A DNA stretch of 64,000 nt, taken from NCBI RefSeq assembly GCF_014217995.1, contig NZ_CP041617.1:744001-808000 (forward strand). The letters run 5' to 3'. This DNA comes from Campylobacter vulpis (GTDB lineage: Bacteria; Campylobacterota; Campylobacteria; Campylobacterales; Campylobacteraceae). Each line of letters begins with the position of its first letter. The first letter of the stretch is position 1. Under the pieces are notes generated by a model, which did no database searches, was not told the DNA's origin, and was given only the letters and a program-made list of their open reading frames with translations. A program made the position numbers and the translations under genes. Shown here in pieces: positions 19,176 through 29,117 of this stretch.

Positions 19176-20698
19176 TGATTAGTCGTATTTTGATGAAAGA
19201 AAATTTGAGCTTTAAAGAAGCAAATTTAAAGCTTAGTGGGGGCTTAACTGTTTTTAGCGGATTAAGTGGGGCGGGGAAATCTGTGCTATTTAGGGGGATA
19301 CTTGCAACTTTTGGTTTTGGAGAAAGTGAGGCTAAATTTGTCGAGCTTGAGCTTGATGATGAGCTTGATTTAGAAAGCTTTGGCATAGAAAGCGAGAGTG
19401 AAAATGTCTTTAAAATGCTTAAAGAAAAAAGCACAAAATATTTTATCAATAATCAAAGCATAGGCAAAAAAAGTCTTCAAAATCTTAGTAAAAGCTTTAT
19501 AAAATATCTTAGTGTTAAGGACAATAACGAATTTAGTAATGAAAAATTTCTCACACTTTTAGATACCTTAGAAAGTGCGAAAAATCCAAATTTTAATGAA
19601 TTTAAAGAAAATTTTAAGCAAATTTTTCAAGCATATAGCGAAAATTCTTTAAAGCTTAATAAGGTTTTAGAAGAAGAAAAAAGAGTGGAAGAGTTAAAGG
19701 AACTTGCCCAAACGCAAATTGAAAAAATTTCTAAAATCAACCCAAAACCCGGCGAATATGAGGAATTATTAAAGCTTAAAAAAAGACTTTCAAAACAGGA
19801 TAAAATCGAGGAAGCTTGGAGCAAGGCGAATGGGATTTTTGAGTATGAAAAGGCGGTTTTAGATGCTTTAAATTTGAGCGAAGTGGATGCGAATTTTTTT
19901 AGCGAGTGTTTTAATGAATTACGCATTATCGCCGAAAATCAAAAAATGGAGGAACTCGACTTTGACATTGAAGCGTTATTGGACCGCATTAGCGACTTGT
20001 CTTATCTTATCAAGCGTTATGAGAGCATTGAGGGAGCTTTAGAAACACTTGAGCTTAAGCAAAAAGAACTTGAGCATTATGAGAATTTGAGCTTTGAAAA
20101 AAAAGAATTGGAGCTTACAAGTCAAAAATTAAAAGAAAAATTAGAAAAGAAAGCGCAAATTTTAAGTGAGGCTAGATTGAGAAATTTGGGAGTTTTGCAG
20201 GATTTTTTAAACGACTATTTGGCTAAACTTTATATGAAAAATTTAAAACTTGATTGTGTGCAAAATGATGAAATGAGCCTTTTGGGAAGAGATGAAATTA
20301 AATTAAGCGTCAGTGAAACCAAGCTTAAAAATCTTAGCTCTGGGGAATTAAACCGCTTAAGACTTGCTTTTATCGCCACAGAATGTAAAATTTTAAATGC
20401 GGGGCGAGGCATTATATTTTTAGATGAAATTGATGCAAATTTAAGTGGAAAGGAGGCGATGAGTATAGCGAAAGTTTTGGAAGAATTGAGCTGTTTTTAT
20501 CAAATTTTTGCTATTTCTCATTTGCCTCAACTTTCTTCAAAAGCACATAATCATTTTTTGGTGGAAAAAAATGGCACACAAAGTAGGGTCAAAAAGCTTG
20601 AAAAAGAGGAGAGAATTAAGGAACTAGCGAGAATGGTAAGCGGAGAGCAAATTAGCGATGAAGCATTGCAATTTGCAAAGACTTTGTTTGAGGATTAA
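19172..20698 (+). CDS. recN: DNA repair ATPase RecN
   Basis: 508 residues, SMC-like. Walker A is [13 protein letters not shown] at ~res 31, a long central coiled coil rich in Lys, Glu and Leu follows, and the C-terminal half has the signature [13 protein letters not shown] and Walker [15 protein letters not shown]. RecN tethers DNA ends in double-strand break repair. It is a little shorter than the E. coli protein, as is usual for this group. Confidence 0.93.
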   Translation: MMISRILMKENLSFKEANLKLSGGLTVFSGLSGAGKSVLFRGILATFGFGESEAKFVELELDDELDLESFGIESESENVFKMLKEKSTKYFINNQSIGKKSLQNLSKSFIKYLSVKDNNEFSNEKFLTLLDTLESAKNPNFNEFKENFKQIFQAYSENSLKLNKVLEEEKRVEELKELAQTQIEKISKINPKPGEYEELLKLKKRLSKQDKIEEAWSKANGIFEYEKAVLDALNLSEVDANFFSECFNELRIIAENQKMEELDFDIEALLDRISDLSYLIKRYESIEGALETLELKQKELEHYENLSFEKKELELTSQKLKEKLEKKAQILSEARLRNLGVLQDFLNDYLAKLYMKNLKLDCVQNDEMSLLGRDEIKLSVSETKLKNLSSGELNRLRLAFIATECKILNAGRGIIFLDEIDANLSGKEAMSIAKVLEELSCFYQIFAISHLPQLSSKAHNHFLVEKNGTQSRVKKLEKEERIKELARMVSGEQISDEALQFAKTLFED

Positions 20699-20754
20699 CT
20701 AAAGTGTGGTTTAAATTTGCTACAATTTTGACTTTTATTTTGTAGGGGAAAGTG

Positions 20755-21993
20755 ATGAGAAAAATTCTACTAATTGATGATAATAAAATGCTAAGTAAGC
20801 TTTTAGCTAAAAAGATACAAAATACTTTAAATTACGAAGTTGATATTGCTCATACTATGGCTGAAGCTATTGTTATGCTTAAAAATGAGTATTTTTTAGC
20901 CTTTGTGGATCTGTGTTTGCCTGATGCGATGAATGGTGAAATTGTCGATGTGGTCGCTGATAAAATCCCCACAATCGTTCTAACCGCTAGTAATGATACA
21001 AACAAGCGTGAAGAATTTATGCATAAAAATATCCTTGATTATATCTTTAAAGAAAGTGATACTTGTGTCGAGCAAATTTTAGATGCTATTTCTACACTTA
21101 GTTATTATGCTAAGACAAAGGTCATTTTAGCTATGGCAAAACTTCCAGAGCGAAATGAAATTAAAAAATTTCTTTCTCAAAGACTCTTTAATGTTTTAGC
21201 CGCTGCACATGGTGAAGAAGCACTTGTGTATTTGGAGGATAATAATGACACTAAGCTTGTCATAGCCGATGTAAAGATGCCCGTGGTAAGCGGAGAGGAA
21301 TTTTTGGCTGAAATTAGAGCAAATTATGATGATAGTGAATTAGGAGTGATTTTATTAGGTGAAAAAGATGATGTAACAGAAGCTAGAGTGCTTAAAAATG
21401 GTGCAAATGATTATTTGATAAAACCCTTACTCAAAGAGCTTTTTAATTATCGTTTAGATAGAGTTTTAAACTATATGCAGGATAAAAATTTTCTTAAAAC
21501 TTACAATAATTTAGACCATACTTCAGGACTTAAGGATCATTATACCTTTAAGACTGAAGTGGAGGATTATCTTAATGATATTGCGAGTGGGGAACAAGAA
21601 TTTGCCTTTGCGTTTTTAGACATTGATGAATTAAAAAGTATTAATGATGAATACGGCTTTGAAGTAGGTGATAATATTATTAAAATTTGTGCCGATGAGA
21701 TGATTGCTGAGACGAAAGGGCGTGATATTTTGGGGCGTTATAGTGGGGAAAAATTTGGAATTTTACTTAAAAATATTAGCCAAGAAAGAGCCCTTAAAAT
21801 CCTCTCTCGCATACGGGTTAATATCAAAAATGCCGGTATTTTGATTAATTTAGATGAACTTTTCTTTACTGCTTCTATAGGTGTTGTTTTTGCAAATTCT
21901 GGTGCTAAGCTTGATGATTTAATTGAAAAAGCGACAAAAGCTTTAAGTGTCGCCAAAAATAACGGCAAGGATAGAATAGAAGTATGTTCTTAA
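20755..21993 (+). CDS. cbrR: Response regulator with two receiver domains and a degenerate GGDEF domain (CbrR-like)
   Basis: 412 residues from ATG 20755 (a GTG at 20752 is also possible) after AGGGGAAAG. The first receiver domain (ILLIDDNKML...FVDLCLPDA) and a second (KLVIADVKMPVVSGEEFL) are followed by a GGDEF-type domain from ~res 250. Its signature reads YSGEKFGI, so the catalytic GGD/EEF residues are lost and diguanylate cyclase activity is unlikely. The architecture matches CbrR, linked to bile-salt resistance in C. jejuni. The end overlaps tatD by 10 bp. Confidence 0.85.
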   Translation: MRKILLIDDNKMLSKLLAKKIQNTLNYEVDIAHTMAEAIVMLKNEYFLAFVDLCLPDAMNGEIVDVVADKIPTIVLTASNDTNKREEFMHKNILDYIFKESDTCVEQILDAISTLSYYAKTKVILAMAKLPERNEIKKFLSQRLFNVLAAAHGEEALVYLEDNNDTKLVIADVKMPVVSGEEFLAEIRANYDDSELGVILLGEKDDVTEARVLKNGANDYLIKPLLKELFNYRLDRVLNYMQDKNFLKTYNNLDHTSGLKDHYTFKTEVEDYLNDIASGEQEFAFAFLDIDELKSINDEYGFEVGDNIIKICADEMIAETKGRDILGRYSGEKFGILLKNISQERALKILSRIRVNIKNAGILINLDELFFTASIGVVFANSGAKLDDLIEKATKALSVAKNNGKDRIEVCS

Positions 21994-22781
21994 ACCTTGA
22001 ATTTAAAGATGAGGGGAAAATCATTGATACGCATTGTCATTTGGACGATGAGCGTTATTTTGATGATTTAGACGAGCTTTTAAGACACTCTTTTAACAAT
22101 GGCATAGAAAAAATCATTATCCCCGGAGCAGACCTTAAAGACCTGCCAAGAGCTTGTGAAATAGCCCATACTTATGAAAATGTCTTTTTCGCAGCAGGTG
22201 TGCATCCTTATGAATTAAAAGGCTATGATGAAGAATTATTGAAAACATATTTGAAAGATGAAAAATGTGTAGCTGTGGGAGAATGTGGGCTGGATTATTA
22301 TCGCTTGAAAGATGAGAGTGAAAAAAAAATGCAAAAAGATTGTTTTTTGGCTCAAATTAAACTTGCTAGGGAATTTAAAAAACCTATTATTATCCATAGC
22401 CGTGAAGCAAATGAGGATACTTATCATATTTTAAAAGAACACGCAAAAGAGCTTTGTGGTGGGGTTTTGCATTGTTTTAATGCAAGTAAGCTTTTGCTTG
22501 ATTTAGCAAATGATGGTTTTTATTTTGGTATAGGAGGGGTTTTGACCTTTAAAAATGCCAAAAATTTGGTAGAAATCTTACCTCAAATCCCTAAGGAAAA
22601 ATTACTCATCGAAACAGACGCACCTTATCTTACCCCAGAGCCTTTTAGAGGGAGAAGAAATGAGCCTCTTTTGACTCATTTTGTCGCGGATAAAATGAGT
22701 GAGCTTTTAAAATTATCCAAACAAGAACTTTTGGAACTTTGCTTAAAAAATTCTAAGGATTTATTTTTTAAAGGAAAATGA
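21984..22781 (+). CDS. tatD: TatD-family metal-dependent DNase
   Basis: 265 residues. Metal-binding motifs are IDTHCHLDDERY, GECGLDYYR, IHSREANEDT, LHCFN and IETDAPYLTPEPFRGRRNEP, in family order. TatD enzymes are 3'-5' nucleases linked to DNA repair. Starts within the previous gene and overlaps the lytic transglycosylase start. Confidence 0.93.
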   Translation: MFLNLEFKDEGKIIDTHCHLDDERYFDDLDELLRHSFNNGIEKIIIPGADLKDLPRACEIAHTYENVFFAAGVHPYELKGYDEELLKTYLKDEKCVAVGECGLDYYRLKDESEKKMQKDCFLAQIKLAREFKKPIIIHSREANEDTYHILKEHAKELCGGVLHCFNASKLLLDLANDGFYFGIGGVLTFKNAKNLVEILPQIPKEKLLIETDAPYLTPEPFRGRRNEPLLTHFVADKMSELLKLSKQELLELCLKNSKDLFFKGK

Positions 22782-23893
22782 TGAAAAAAATTATTTTAAT
22801 TTTATTGTTATTTACTTCGGCTTTTTCTCAAACTTATGCACCAGAGCATTATGAAAAACAAGTGCAAATTTTAAGACATTTAGACATTGAACCTGATTTT
22901 ATGAGTGATTTGATTTTTGTGGAGGTGAGAAAGGATTTAGAGTCAAAACACGCGGGTGTTTTGGTAAATTCTGTGCAAAATTTTTCTAAAATCACTCCTA
23001 TGATTAGAAAAATTTTATCTCAAGAAGAAGTTCCGGGAGAACTTTTATACCTTGCTATGGTAGAATCAGGCTTAAAAGTAGGAAGCGTTTCAAATGCTAA
23101 GGCTGCTGGCGTTTGGCAATTTATGCGTCCAACGGCGATAAAATTAGGGCTTAGGGTTGATGCTTATGTTGATGAAAGGCTGGATTTAGTGAAATCCACC
23201 CACGCTGCTGCTACCTATATCAAAGAACTTAAAAATGAATTTGGCAAGTGGTATTTAGCGCTTTTGGCTTATAATTGTGGTAATGGTAAGTTAAGAAAGG
23301 CGATTAAACAAGCTGGAAGTGATAATTTACGCGTTTTGCTTGATGCGGATAAAAAATATCTTTCTTTAGAAACAAGAGATTTTATACGCAAAATTTTAAC
23401 TCTTGCTTTTTTAGCAAGCGATAGGGAATTTTTATTACAAAAAGACCCATCTTTGATGAATTATGCTTTAAGTAATGATTTTGTTAAGGTTGATATCCCT
23501 TCATCTGTGGCACTTAAAGACATAGCAAAGGGTGCAGGACTTAATTTAGCTACGCTTAAAAAATATAATCCGCAATTTAGACACAGCTTCACGCCTCCTG
23601 GAAAGGGTTATTATATGTATATCCCACTTAATAAGGTTGCTTTTTTTGAAAAAAATTTCAAAAATGTCAAGCTTGAAAAGGTCGATACAAGCATACCGAT
23701 GACAAGAACCTATATTGTTAAAGCTGGCGATTCGCTTTATAAAATCGCTAAAATGCACGGCATTAGCACAGAAGATATTAGAGAATTAAATAAAATTCGT
23801 AAAAATCATTTAAGTATTAATCAAAAACTTATTATACCGATTAAGGAGAAGAAAAATGCAAAAAATTCATACGCTCAAGTTAGTTCTCGCTAG
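22778..23893 (+). CDS. mltD: Membrane-bound lytic murein transglycosylase D
   Basis: 371 residues. A signal peptide ends near SAFSQT. The SLT catalytic domain follows, with catalytic Glu in VESGLKVGSVSNAKAAGVWQFM. A C-terminal LysM peptidoglycan-binding domain reads YIVKAGDSLYKIAKMHGIS. It cleaves glycan strands in the periplasm. Its last 38 bp overlap the rlpA start. Confidence 0.93.
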   Translation: MMKKIILILLLFTSAFSQTYAPEHYEKQVQILRHLDIEPDFMSDLIFVEVRKDLESKHAGVLVNSVQNFSKITPMIRKILSQEEVPGELLYLAMVESGLKVGSVSNAKAAGVWQFMRPTAIKLGLRVDAYVDERLDLVKSTHAAATYIKELKNEFGKWYLALLAYNCGNGKLRKAIKQAGSDNLRVLLDADKKYLSLETRDFIRKILTLAFLASDREFLLQKDPSLMNYALSNDFVKVDIPSSVALKDIAKGAGLNLATLKKYNPQFRHSFTPPGKGYYMYIPLNKVAFFEKNFKNVKLEKVDTSIPMTRTYIVKAGDSLYKIAKMHGISTEDIRELNKIRKNHLSINQKLIIPIKEKKNAKNSYAQVSSR

Positions 23894-24686
23894 TTCTACA
23901 CTTTTGCTTTTAAGTGGTTGCGGGGTTACAAGCTATATTAGAGATAATTTTAATGGAAACGCACAGGTTTATTACCCTACTAATGACTTTAAAAGCGACC
24001 CATCTAAGTCAGGTAGCAAAGGCACGATGAAGCCTTATACAATTAATGGTAAGACTTATTATCCAACCGTCGTTGAAGTGGGCGAAACTGCCGATGGGAT
24101 AGCAAGCTGGTATGGACCGGGTTTTCACGGCAAAAAAACAAGTAATGGTGAAACTTATGATCAAAATGGACTAACAGCAGCACACAAAACCTTACCAATG
24201 AATACGATTTTAAGGGTTACAAATTTAAATAATCATCGTCAAGTTACCGTGCGTGTAAATGACCGCGGACCTTTTGCACATAACCGCATTATTGATCTAT
24301 CAAAAGGTGCAGCAGGGAAAATTGATATGATTCACGCTGGAACAGCACCTGTAAGACTTGAGGTTATAGGCTTTGGTAATAAAAATTCAGGTAATGAAGT
24401 CGTGCATTCTAATGTAAATTATGGAAGTGGCGGTGCAATTTCTGGCGGAGGAAATGTCTATGAAGGGGGGAATTTTATGGTGCAAATCGGTGCATTTAAA
24501 AACCGCTCTGGAGCCGAAATTACCGCGTCAAAATATAAAACTTACCGAACTTATAGCTCGACTATACGCACAAGCTCTGTTGATGGGCTAAATCGCGTTT
24601 TTTTAACAGGTTTTAGAAGTGAAGAAGAGGCAAGAGATTTTGCTAGTAGCGGAGCTTTTGCTGGAGCTTTTGTCGTAAGAGAATAA
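23856..24686 (+). CDS. rlpA: Septal ring lytic transglycosylase RlpA lipoprotein
   Basis: 276 residues. A lipobox LLSGC gives lipidation at Cys22. The double-psi barrel core contains ASWYGPGFHGKKTSNGETYD and RVNDRGPFAHNRIIDLSK, with the catalytic Asp in NDRGPF. A C-terminal SPOR domain (FMVQIGAFKNRSGAE) binds denuded glycan at division sites. It overlaps mltD by 38 bp, so two peptidoglycan-cleaving enzymes are coupled. Confidence 0.93.
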   Translation: MQKIHTLKLVLASSTLLLLSGCGVTSYIRDNFNGNAQVYYPTNDFKSDPSKSGSKGTMKPYTINGKTYYPTVVEVGETADGIASWYGPGFHGKKTSNGETYDQNGLTAAHKTLPMNTILRVTNLNNHRQVTVRVNDRGPFAHNRIIDLSKGAAGKIDMIHAGTAPVRLEVIGFGNKNSGNEVVHSNVNYGSGGAISGGGNVYEGGNFMVQIGAFKNRSGAEITASKYKTYRTYSSTIRTSSVDGLNRVFLTGFRSEEEARDFASSGAFAGAFVVRE

Positions 24687-24687
24687 G

Positions 24688-25176
24688 ATGATAGAATTGA
24701 TTTTTTTAGATGTTGATGGCTGTTTAACTGATGGTAAGATTATTTACACACAAAATGGTGGCGAGATTAAAGAATTTGATGTAAAAGACGGTGCTGCCAT
24801 TGAAGCGTGGCTTAAACTTGGTAAAAAAATAGCTATCATCACAGGGCGTAATAGTCCTTGCGTGGAGCAAAGAGCTAAGGATTTAAAAATCGAATTTGTT
24901 TTTCAGGGTATTAAAGATAAATTAAGCTGCGCAAAAGAGCTTTTGACAAAATTAAATTTAGATTTTTCACAATGTGCCGCCATAGGGGATTATCACAACG
25001 ATAAAGCCCTGCTAACTGCTGTTGGGCTGAGTTTTAAGCCTAAAGATGCACATGAAAAATTAAAAGTCGATGTGAAGCTTAAGAACAAAGGCGGACGCGG
25101 TGCTGTGGCACAGATGATAGAGCTTATCATAGAAAAAAATGCTATGCAAAAAGAGTGGGACGAACTTTGGCGATAA
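24688..25176 (+). CDS. kdsC: 3-deoxy-D-manno-octulosonate 8-phosphate phosphatase
   Basis: 162 residues, HAD superfamily without a cap. Motif I is FLDVDGCLTDGKI, motif II IITGRNS, and motif III/IV reads GDYHNDKALL. It dephosphorylates Kdo-8-phosphate for lipooligosaccharide core synthesis. It lies directly before lptC and lptA, which export the product. Confidence 0.93.
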   Translation: MIELIFLDVDGCLTDGKIIYTQNGGEIKEFDVKDGAAIEAWLKLGKKIAIITGRNSPCVEQRAKDLKIEFVFQGIKDKLSCAKELLTKLNLDFSQCAAIGDYHNDKALLTAVGLSFKPKDAHEKLKVDVKLKNKGGRGAVAQMIELIIEKNAMQKEWDELWR

Positions 25177-25676
25177 AAATTTTTGGAATTTTAATCGCTC
25201 TTTTTAGCATTATTTTTGCTTTGGTTGGTATGCAAAATCCTTACACTATGGATTTAAAAAACTATGCACTTGATTTTAAAAATGTTGAGGCACATCATTT
25301 ATATGCTTATGAATTAAATGCAAGTAGCGTAAAGTCTTATTATGAGGCAAAAAATTGGACTCGTTATAATGATAAAGATGTATTTAAAAATTTCATTAAT
25401 TTGGGTGGAGATTTTAATTTGAGTGCAAATTCTTTGGAGGTTTTGGGCGAAAAGCAAGAAAATATCGTTTTTGAGGGAGATGTTGTTTATATTAGTGATG
25501 AAGTTAAAATTATGAGTGAAAAGATCAAATATAATACGGCAAATAAGCAAATTAGCAGCGATACGAAGTTTAAAGCTCTTTTTAATGATAATGTAGTTAA
25601 GGGAAATACGCTAAATTACGATACTAAAAACAAAATTCTAAAAGTGCAAGGAGTTAATGCGTGGCTTGTAGATTGA
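25155..25676 (+). CDS. lptC: LPS export periplasmic protein LptC
   Basis: 173 residues. One N-terminal membrane helix (FGILIALFSIIFALVGM) is followed by a beta-jellyroll region with repeating strand patterns (VLGEKQENIVFEGDVVYISDEVKIMSEKI in part). It bridges LptBFG to LptA. Its start is a GTG at 25155 inside kdsC; a TTG at 25167 is an alternative. Confidence 0.85.
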   Translation: MGRTLAIKIFGILIALFSIIFALVGMQNPYTMDLKNYALDFKNVEAHHLYAYELNASSVKSYYEAKNWTRYNDKDVFKNFINLGGDFNLSANSLEVLGEKQENIVFEGDVVYISDEVKIMSEKIKYNTANKQISSDTKFKALFNDNVVKGNTLNYDTKNKILKVQGVNAWLVD

Positions 25677-26125
25677 TCATTGGACTTTTTTTAAGCTTTA
25701 ATATTTTACTTGCTGATAAAATTGAAATTAAGGCACTTAATTTTTATGCCGATGAAAATACAGGTAAAAGCATTTTAAGTGGTAATGTCATCGTAAGTAG
25801 AGGTAAAGATGTGTTAAATGCTGAAGAGCTTGTCATTTTTATGGATAAAAATAGAAAGCCTTTGCGTTATGAAGCGAGTAAAAATCCCAAATTTAGCATT
25901 AATCTTAAAGGTAAAACCTATAAAGGAAGCGGGGATAAATTCATCTACAATGTCGCTAAAGATACTTATGAGATTAATGGTAATGCCTTTATCCACGAGC
26001 TTAACACGGATAAAAAACTTTATGGAGATAAAATCATAGTTGATAGAAAGGCAAATGTCTATCAAGTGCAAAGTAGGCAAAATAAACCTGCGCGTTTTGT
26101 TTTTGAGCTTGAAAATGATAAGTAG
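25661..26125 (+). CDS. lptA: LPS transport periplasmic protein LptA
   Basis: 154 residues. A signal peptide (LIIGLFLSFNILLA) precedes an OstA-like jellyroll with SILSGNVIVSRGKDVLNAEEL. It forms the periplasmic bridge that carries lipooligosaccharide to the outer membrane. The start is a GTG overlapping lptC, and the end overlaps engB by 11 bp. Confidence 0.9.
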   Translation: MACRLIIGLFLSFNILLADKIEIKALNFYADENTGKSILSGNVIVSRGKDVLNAEELVIFMDKNRKPLRYEASKNPKFSINLKGKTYKGSGDKFIYNVAKDTYEINGNAFIHELNTDKKLYGDKIIVDRKANVYQVQSRQNKPARFVFELENDK

Positions 26126-26705
26126 TGCCATCTTTCTCACTTCTTTGGCTAAATTTGACCCAAATTTTGAAGTAAATTGTGCTGAAGTGGCATTTTTAGG
26201 GCGTTCAAATGTTGGTAAAAGCTCTCTCATTAACGCCCTTTGTAAGCAGAAAAAACTCGCAAAAAGCTCAAGCACACCGGGAAAAACCCAGCTTATCAAT
26301 TTTTTTGAAATCAAATGTAAGAAAAACGAAGAAGAATTTAAAATTCATTTTATTGATTTGCCCGGTTTTGGTTACGCTAAAGTTTCTAAAAATCTTAAAG
26401 AAATTTGGAATAAAAATTTAGATGAGTTTCTTAAATTTCGCACTTCCATAAAGCTTTTTTTACATCTTATCGATTCTAGGCATACAAATTTAGAAATTGA
26501 TTTAGGTGTCGATGCGTATTTAAAAAGTTTTTTAAGGGGCGATCAGCAAATTTTAAAGGTTTTTACCAAGGCAGATAAGCTTAATCAAAGTCAAAAAACA
26601 AAACTTAAAAATGATTTTGAAAATTCTTTACTGATTTCAAATTTAAATAAAAGTGGTTTAACTTTGTTAGAAAATATTATCTTAGAAAAGACGCTAGGAT
26701 TATGA
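26115..26705 (+). CDS. engB: Ribosome biogenesis GTPase EngB/YsxC
   Basis: 196 residues from ATG 26115. A longer in-frame form from 26040 would read through lptA and add non-conserved residues. G1 is FLGRSNVGKSSLINAL, G2 STPGKTQ, G3 IDLPGFGYAKV and G4 FTKADKL. It is an essential 50S assembly GTPase. The end overlaps the next gene by 4 bp. Confidence 0.93.
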   Translation: MISSAIFLTSLAKFDPNFEVNCAEVAFLGRSNVGKSSLINALCKQKKLAKSSSTPGKTQLINFFEIKCKKNEEEFKIHFIDLPGFGYAKVSKNLKEIWNKNLDEFLKFRTSIKLFLHLIDSRHTNLEIDLGVDAYLKSFLRGDQQILKVFTKADKLNQSQKTKLKNDFENSLLISNLNKSGLTLLENIILEKTLGL

Positions 26706-27196
26706 TGAAAAGAGTGAGTGTTTATAATAAAAACTTAAATTTTTCTTATGTTCTTTTGGGAATTTTTTTCATTTTTTATGAAATTTTAAGTTCGGTTTTT
26801 TCCTATCTTCCTTTATTTTACGGCTTCTTTTTTTGTTATATGTTTATGCTTTTAGAAGAGAGAGAGAAAACGCTTTTAAAGCTCGATTTTCGCTGGTATT
26901 TTTCTTTATTTTTCTTACTTTTTGTGGATATAACTCACGATTTTTTCCCTTTTTCTTCTTGGATAGCTTTTTTTATTTTTTACTATGCTTTTGCGGGGTG
27001 GATTAAGACTAATTTAAAGATGTCAAGCACGACCCCCATTATTTTCGTCTTTTGCGCTTATCTTTTTGTGGCTATTTTGGAGCTTGTTTTTTCTTATGCA
27101 AATAATGAAAAAACAAGCTTATTTAGTTTTTCTTATTTTATTTCTATATGCTTTGAAGCTTTGTTTGCTTTTATCTTTTTTAAAGGTAAGATATAA
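26702..27196 (+). CDS. mreD: Rod shape-determining membrane protein, MreD-like
   Basis: 164 residues with five hydrophobic helices, very rich in Phe, Leu and Tyr. No catalytic motif is visible. The size, topology and position immediately before the PBP2 gene (1-bp overlap) point to MreD, which links the MreBC cytoskeleton to cell-wall elongation. The call rests mainly on context. Confidence 0.65.
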   Translation: MMKRVSVYNKNLNFSYVLLGIFFIFYEILSSVFSYLPLFYGFFFCYMFMLLEEREKTLLKLDFRWYFSLFFLLFVDITHDFFPFSSWIAFFIFYYAFAGWIKTNLKMSSTTPIIFVFCAYLFVAILELVFSYANNEKTSLFSFSYFISICFEALFAFIFFKGKI

Positions 27197-28974
27197 TGAG
27201 AATGCGTCTTGTTGTGGCTTTTATTTTTCTTTTTTTTGTGCTTTTGTTAAGTAGGGTGTATTATCTTAGTATAAAATCTAATGTCTATTATGAGGAGCTT
27301 GCAAGACAAAATTCGATTAAAACAGAATATTTAGTCCCAACAAGAGGTGAAATTTTAGATAGAAATGGCTCGATTTTAGCGATGAACGATTTGGGATTTA
27401 GCATAGCACTTAAGCCTTATTTAAGTATTAAAAAGGAACATAGGGGGAAGTTAGATCTTGAAATTGCTAAATTACAAGAGCATTTTCCAGACCTTAATGC
27501 AACGCTGTTGGCAAGAACTTATAAAAGAGCTGATTCTTATTATAATCAAGATTTTATTGAGGTGATTGATTTTCTAAGCTATGATGAGATTAGTCCGCAT
27601 TTTTCACAGCTTTCTCAAAATGAAAATGTCCGCATTATCCCCACGACTAAGCGTAAATATCCTTATGGCAAATTAGCCTCACATGTGATAGGCTATACTC
27701 AAAAGGCAAATTTGCAAGATATAAGTGAAAATGAGATAGCAAAACTGACTAATTACACGGGAAAAAGTGGCATTGAGCGTTATTATAATGAAATTTTGCA
27801 AGGGCAAAAAGGCGAGAGAGTTTATAAGGTTAATGCTTTCAATCAAGTTTTAGAGGAGCTTTCTTACAAGGACTCTAGCTCACAAGATATTAGTTTAAGT
27901 ATAGATATAGCTTTGCAGAGTTATTTGAGTGAAATTTTTGCTGATAATAGTGGAGCAGCTGTGATAATGGACGCTTATAGTGGTGAAATTTTAGCTGCTT
28001 CAAGCTTTCCTGAATATGACCTTAATCCTTTTGTGCGTGGTATTTCAACAAAAGACTGGAAAGCCTTAATAGAAAATTTAGACCACCCCTTTACAAATCG
28101 CTTGGTTAATGCAAATTACCCACCCGGATCCGTTGTAAAAATGGGCGTTGGACTTGCTTTTTTAAATTCAAATTCCATTAATACCGCCACTGAGTTTTAT
28201 TGCTCTGGTTCTGTTGAGTTGGCGGGGCGAAATTTTCGCTGTTGGAATCGAAGCGGACACGGAAATATGGACTTAAAACACGCCATAAAGCATAGTTGTG
28301 ATGTTTATTTTTATGAAGGTGGTTTGAAAGTAGGCATTGATACGATTTCCTCAACCCTCTCACGCATAGGCTTTGGGGCAAAAACGGGTGTAGATTTGCC
28401 TAATGAATTTGTCGGGGTTGTGCCAAGTAAAGAGTGGAAAATGCAACGCTACAAAAAGCCGTGGTATCAAGGCGAAACGCTTAATACTAGCATAGGGCAG
28501 GGTAATTTCTTAGTAACTCCTATGCAAATTGCCAAATACACTGCGCAAATTGCCACAGGCGAGGAGGTTAATCCTCATTTTTTAAAGGATAAAAATCTTA
28601 GCTCTCCTAAGGAAATTTTTACACTTTTTGAAAAGAGCCAACTTCCTTACCTTAGAAATTCAATGTATGCTGTGGCAAATGAGCAAGGTGGAACAGCTTA
28701 TCGCTATTTAAATCATTTGCCTGTTAAAATCGCAGCCAAAACAGGCACAGCACAAGTTATAGGCTTTTCTCAAGCGGATAAAAATAGGGTCAATGAAGCC
28801 GAGCTTAAATACTACACGCGTTCTCATACTTGGATTACAAGCTATGCACCTTATAATAAACCTCGTTATGTTGTTACAATACTTCTTGAACACGGCGGTA
28901 AAAGCACAACAACAGGAATTTTAACCGCACAAATTTATCAAAAAATGGTTCAAATGGGTTATTTTAAAAACTAA
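27196..28974 (+). CDS. mrdA: Penicillin-binding protein 2, elongation transpeptidase
   Basis: 592 residues. N-terminal membrane anchor, dimerisation domain with PTRGEILDRNGSILA, and a transpeptidase domain with the active-site SVVK in YPPGSVVKMG, HSCDVYFYEGG as the SxN-like motif, and KTGTAQV. It cross-links peptidoglycan in the elongasome and is a beta-lactam target. It ends the envelope operon that begins at nadK. Confidence 0.94.
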   Translation: MRMRLVVAFIFLFFVLLLSRVYYLSIKSNVYYEELARQNSIKTEYLVPTRGEILDRNGSILAMNDLGFSIALKPYLSIKKEHRGKLDLEIAKLQEHFPDLNATLLARTYKRADSYYNQDFIEVIDFLSYDEISPHFSQLSQNENVRIIPTTKRKYPYGKLASHVIGYTQKANLQDISENEIAKLTNYTGKSGIERYYNEILQGQKGERVYKVNAFNQVLEELSYKDSSSQDISLSIDIALQSYLSEIFADNSGAAVIMDAYSGEILAASSFPEYDLNPFVRGISTKDWKALIENLDHPFTNRLVNANYPPGSVVKMGVGLAFLNSNSINTATEFYCSGSVELAGRNFRCWNRSGHGNMDLKHAIKHSCDVYFYEGGLKVGIDTISSTLSRIGFGAKTGVDLPNEFVGVVPSKEWKMQRYKKPWYQGETLNTSIGQGNFLVTPMQIAKYTAQIATGEEVNPHFLKDKNLSSPKEIFTLFEKSQLPYLRNSMYAVANEQGGTAYRYLNHLPVKIAAKTGTAQVIGFSQADKNRVNEAELKYYTRSHTWITSYAPYNKPRYVVTILLEHGGKSTTTGILTAQIYQKMVQMGYFKN

Positions 28975-29080
28975 TAATTTTATGTTTTAAAATCATTAAA
29001 AAGAGTAAAAAAGTCCTATAAATCCATACTTTAAAATTATTCATTTTTTTAATATTTTTGTATCTTGTTAAGATTTTAAA

Positions 29081-29089
29081 TGGTAAAAT
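29081..29089 (+). promoter_or_regulatory. Extended -10 promoter for the nap operon
   Basis: TGGTAAAAT lies 28 bp upstream of the napA ATG in a T-rich region, after an 84-bp gap following mrdA. No rRNA-like or FNR-like box was evident to me. Confidence 0.55.
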
Positions 29090-29117
29090 ATATCGATTTT
29101 ACCTTGAAAGGAAAAAA

